Part shown: positions 31,304 to 33,052 of the stretch, piece after piece
Numbering within the stretch: the stretch's first letter is position 1
How the letters are laid out: the number at the start of each line of letters is the position of its first letter
DNA from: an uncultured Porphyromonadaceae bacterium
Lineage (GTDB): Bacteria; Bacteroidota; Bacteroidia; Bacteroidales; Muribaculaceae
Direction: 5' to 3'
Length of the DNA: 33,052 nt
Assembly (NCBI GenBank): GCA_900549445.1
Contig: UROS01000005.1
Location: forward strand, 1 to 33,052
Program-made: the position numbers and the translations under genes
Notes under the pieces: model-generated
What the model saw: only the letters and a program-made list of their open reading frames with translations
What the model was told of the DNA's origin: nothing
Databases searched by the model: none

Positions 31304-32968
31304 ATGAACAACACTTTTCCATACCTCAGGCGTCATATTTCCGGGCCATTTTTGAGAATCATATTGACTGTCATGACGTTTCTGACAGTCTGCACCTCAG
31401 TCTATGCGGCAAAAAGCACTGAAACCGACTCCTTGTTTAAGGAACTTGACGGAGCTATCGCCAACCGCAATATCTATCTTACAGCCAAAGAAAACAGAAT
31501 CGAAAATCTGAAAAAAGGACTCAGATCTCTCCGATCCGACAGGGAAGTTTTCAGCAAAAACGAACTTATTATAAGCGAATACGAATCATTTGTCTGCGAC
31601 TCCGCCAAGAAATACCTGCGCGAAAATATTGAAATCGCGTCGCGGCTCCGCGACACAGTGCTTATCAATAAAATGGCCATACGCCTTGCCCTTGTTTATG
31701 CCATGGGCGGCCAGTTTCTGCAAAGTAAGGACATTCTTGATAAAATAGACTACAACAACCTCCCAGATAGTCTTAAGGCTCTCTACGGCTGGGCGCAGCT
31801 TAAATTTCTCGGGAATCTCATTATCAGTACCGACGAGCAGAAATTCCGCGACGCTTATCAAAGCGAACGCATTGCCTGGCGCGACTCGCTGATAGACATG
31901 TTCAGTGTCGGCTCCGACTTATATCGGAAAGAAATAGCCGGGCGCGCCGTAGAAAAAGGCAACTATAAGGAAGCCCTTACAATTTATATGGACATATTCG
32001 GCAAGGAGATACCCGACACTCACGAATATGCGATGGTGTCGAAAGGCATCGCCGACATTTTCGGCAAGCTGAGCGACGATAATCAGCGCAAACGCTATCT
32101 CCTTTTCTCCTCCATGGCCGACATACGGCAGGCTGTGAAAGAAAACGAGTCGCTGCTCGAACTGGCCGAAATGCTATACCGTGAGGGCGATGTCGACAGG
32201 GCATACCGCTATATGAACGTTGCCCTTGACGATGCCAACTTCTATAATTCCCGATTCAAGAACGCCGTCATAGCCCGTATTTATCCTATCGTGGAGATGT
32301 CCTACCTCGAAATGCTCGACCAGCAGCAGCACCGTATGAAAATTTATATCTGGTGCCTGTGCTTGCTTGTGGTTGTTATCCTGACGGTTGCTCTGTTGTT
32401 TCTTAAGCAGACCCGCGTAGTGTCGCGCTCGCGGGCTGATCTTGCCAAAGCAAATCAGCGGCTCGAACGGGCGTCAGTAAAACTTGCCGAAGCCAACCTC
32501 ATACGCGAACGGTATGTAGGTTACTTCATGCACCAGTGCTCGATAAACGTCGATAAGCTCGACAAATTCCGTATAAATGTCAACCGAAAGATCAAAGCCA
32601 ATCAGATAGAGGATCTCTATGTTCTATCTTCGCGTCCGCTTGAAAAAGAACTGGAAGAACTCTATGATAATTTCGACAAGGCGTTTCTCAATCTCTACCC
32701 GAACTTTATAGAAGAATTCAACGGGCTTCTGCTGCCCGAATATCGCTTTACAGTACCCAAGGGAAGCCTTAACACTCCTCTGCGTATCTTCGCCCTCATA
32801 CGTCTCGGAATCACCGATATGGCACAGATAGCCAACTTCCTGCATTACTCAGTCCAGACCGTCTACAACTATAAGAGCAAAGTGCGCAAATCGTCGCCGC
32901 TCCCTACAGCTGAATTCGAAGAAAAAGTCAAGAAAATAGGTACTCTCGCAAAAGATAATCTGCAGTAG
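31304..32968 (+). CDS. Membrane-anchored TPR regulator of the DUF6377 type with C-terminal helix-turn-helix
   Basis: This 554-residue protein has an N-terminal hydrophobic signal (FLRIILTVMTFLTVCTSVYA), a largely helical periplasmic part with TPR-like repeats (NYKEALTIYMDIFGKEIPD, LLELAEMLYREGDVDRAYRY), one transmembrane helix (about 345-367, IYIWCLCLLVVVILTVALLF), a coiled coil (about 371-405), and a cytoplasmic part. Its end holds a LuxR-like helix-turn-helix (LGITDMAQIANFLHYSVQTV, about 501-520, followed by YNYKSKVRKSS). This plan matches DUF6377 proteins of Bacteroidota, thought to be membrane-tethered transcription regulators. It is next to the GH92 operon in the same direction but behind a terminator, so it probably has its own promoter. 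It is a candidate sensor of the released glycan; the target promoters are unknown. Confidence 0.85.
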   Translation: MNNTFPYLRRHISGPFLRIILTVMTFLTVCTSVYAAKSTETDSLFKELDGAIANRNIYLTAKENRIENLKKGLRSLRSDREVFSKNELIISEYESFVCDSAKKYLRENIEIASRLRDTVLINKMAIRLALVYAMGGQFLQSKDILDKIDYNNLPDSLKALYGWAQLKFLGNLIISTDEQKFRDAYQSERIAWRDSLIDMFSVGSDLYRKEIAGRAVEKGNYKEALTIYMDIFGKEIPDTHEYAMVSKGIADIFGKLSDDNQRKRYLLFSSMADIRQAVKENESLLELAEMLYREGDVDRAYRYMNVALDDANFYNSRFKNAVIARIYPIVEMSYLEMLDQQQHRMKIYIWCLCLLVVVILTVALLFLKQTRVVSRSRADLAKANQRLERASVKLAEANLIRERYVGYFMHQCSINVDKLDKFRINVNRKIKANQIEDLYVLSSRPLEKELEELYDNFDKAFLNLYPNFIEEFNGLLLPEYRFTVPKGSLNTPLRIFALIRLGITDMAQIANFLHYSVQTVYNYKSKVRKSSPLPTAEFEEKVKKIGTLAKDNLQ

Positions 32969-32993
32969 CTTCCGCACAGCATACTCAGCGGTT

Positions 32994-33010
32994 TTTTAGA
33001 GGTTGTTTAA
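32994..33010 (+). repeat. Right copy of the 17-base inverted repeat flanking the DUF6377-type gene
   Basis: TTTTAGAGGTTGTTTAA is the exact reverse complement of 31088-31104. It begins 26 bases after the regulator stop codon. The flanking GTTTTT and AAAAAC (32991-33014) could also pair with each other as a weak hairpin, so this copy may act as the terminator of the gene. The remaining bases to the window end hold nothing I can identify. Confidence 0.55.
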
Positions 33011-33052
33011 AAACAAATGTGAAAGCCGGAGTCCATTCTCTTGAGGCGGATT

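Noticed and set aside
1..33052. tRNA, rRNA, CRISPR arrays, transposase or integrase genes
   Set aside because: None was recognised on either strand; no direct-repeat array with regular spacers and no recombinase-like protein is present.

Overview
The window comes from a Bacteroidota genome, most likely a gut member of the order Bacteroidales; Muribaculaceae is my best guess, from protein flavour only. The grounds are SusC/SusD outer-membrane pairs, SPII lipoproteins, promoter elements of the Bacteroidota type (TAnnTTTG, no E. coli-type -10), weak Shine-Dalgarno sequences, DUF4961/DUF5004-type and DUF6377-type proteins, and an ECF sigma factor at the head of a glycan-degradation operon. The window is a polysaccharide/glycan utilisation locus (PUL) that is cut at its left edge.

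Layout. (1) Positions 22936 down to 1, all on the minus strand, look like one operon of about 23 kb. In transcription order it holds an ECF sigma factor, a 70-residue stand-alone anti-sigma-like protein, a GH38-like alpha-mannosidase, a GH92 alpha-mannosidase lipoprotein, an alpha/beta-hydrolase esterase, a GH2 enzyme of the beta-mannosidase/exo-glucosaminidase type and a GH78 alpha-L-rhamnosidase. These are followed by a SusD, DUF5004-like and DUF4961-like lipoproteins, a SusC, a SusD, and a second SusC that runs off the window. (2) Positions 25849 down to 23510, minus strand, carry two tandem paralogous lipoproteins of about 338 residues with a sorting-domain-like C terminus. Each has its own near-identical promoter and leader. 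(3) Positions 26390 to 31071, plus strand, form a three-gene operon: GH92, GH130 lipoprotein and SGNH hydrolase. The hydrolase frame is broken by an in-frame TGA near its C terminus, and a strong hairpin closes the operon. (4) Positions 31304 to 32968, plus strand, encode a membrane-anchored DUF6377-type regulator, flanked by a 17-bp inverted repeat.

How it could work together (inference). The SusC/SusD pairs and lipoproteins would bind and import a mannose-rich glycan. The surface or periplasmic GH92, GH38-like, GH2 and GH130 enzymes would remove alpha- and beta-mannose, while the esterase and SGNH hydrolase remove acyl groups. GH78 would take off alpha-L-rhamnose. The enzyme mix resembles N-glycan or fungal-mannan loci, but rhamnose is not part of host N-glycans, so a rhamnose-containing mannan is worth considering. 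Two candidate sensors are present: the ECF sigma/anti-sigma pair and the DUF6377-type protein.

The points most worth a second look are the anti-sigma protein with no membrane segment and no FecR domain beside SusC proteins with no signalling (STN) domain, the altered catalytic motifs of the GH38-like enzyme, the SusD with no adjacent SusC, the recent gene-plus-leader duplication, the in-frame TGA, and several palindromic elements. All calls are from reading the sequence; no database search was run.
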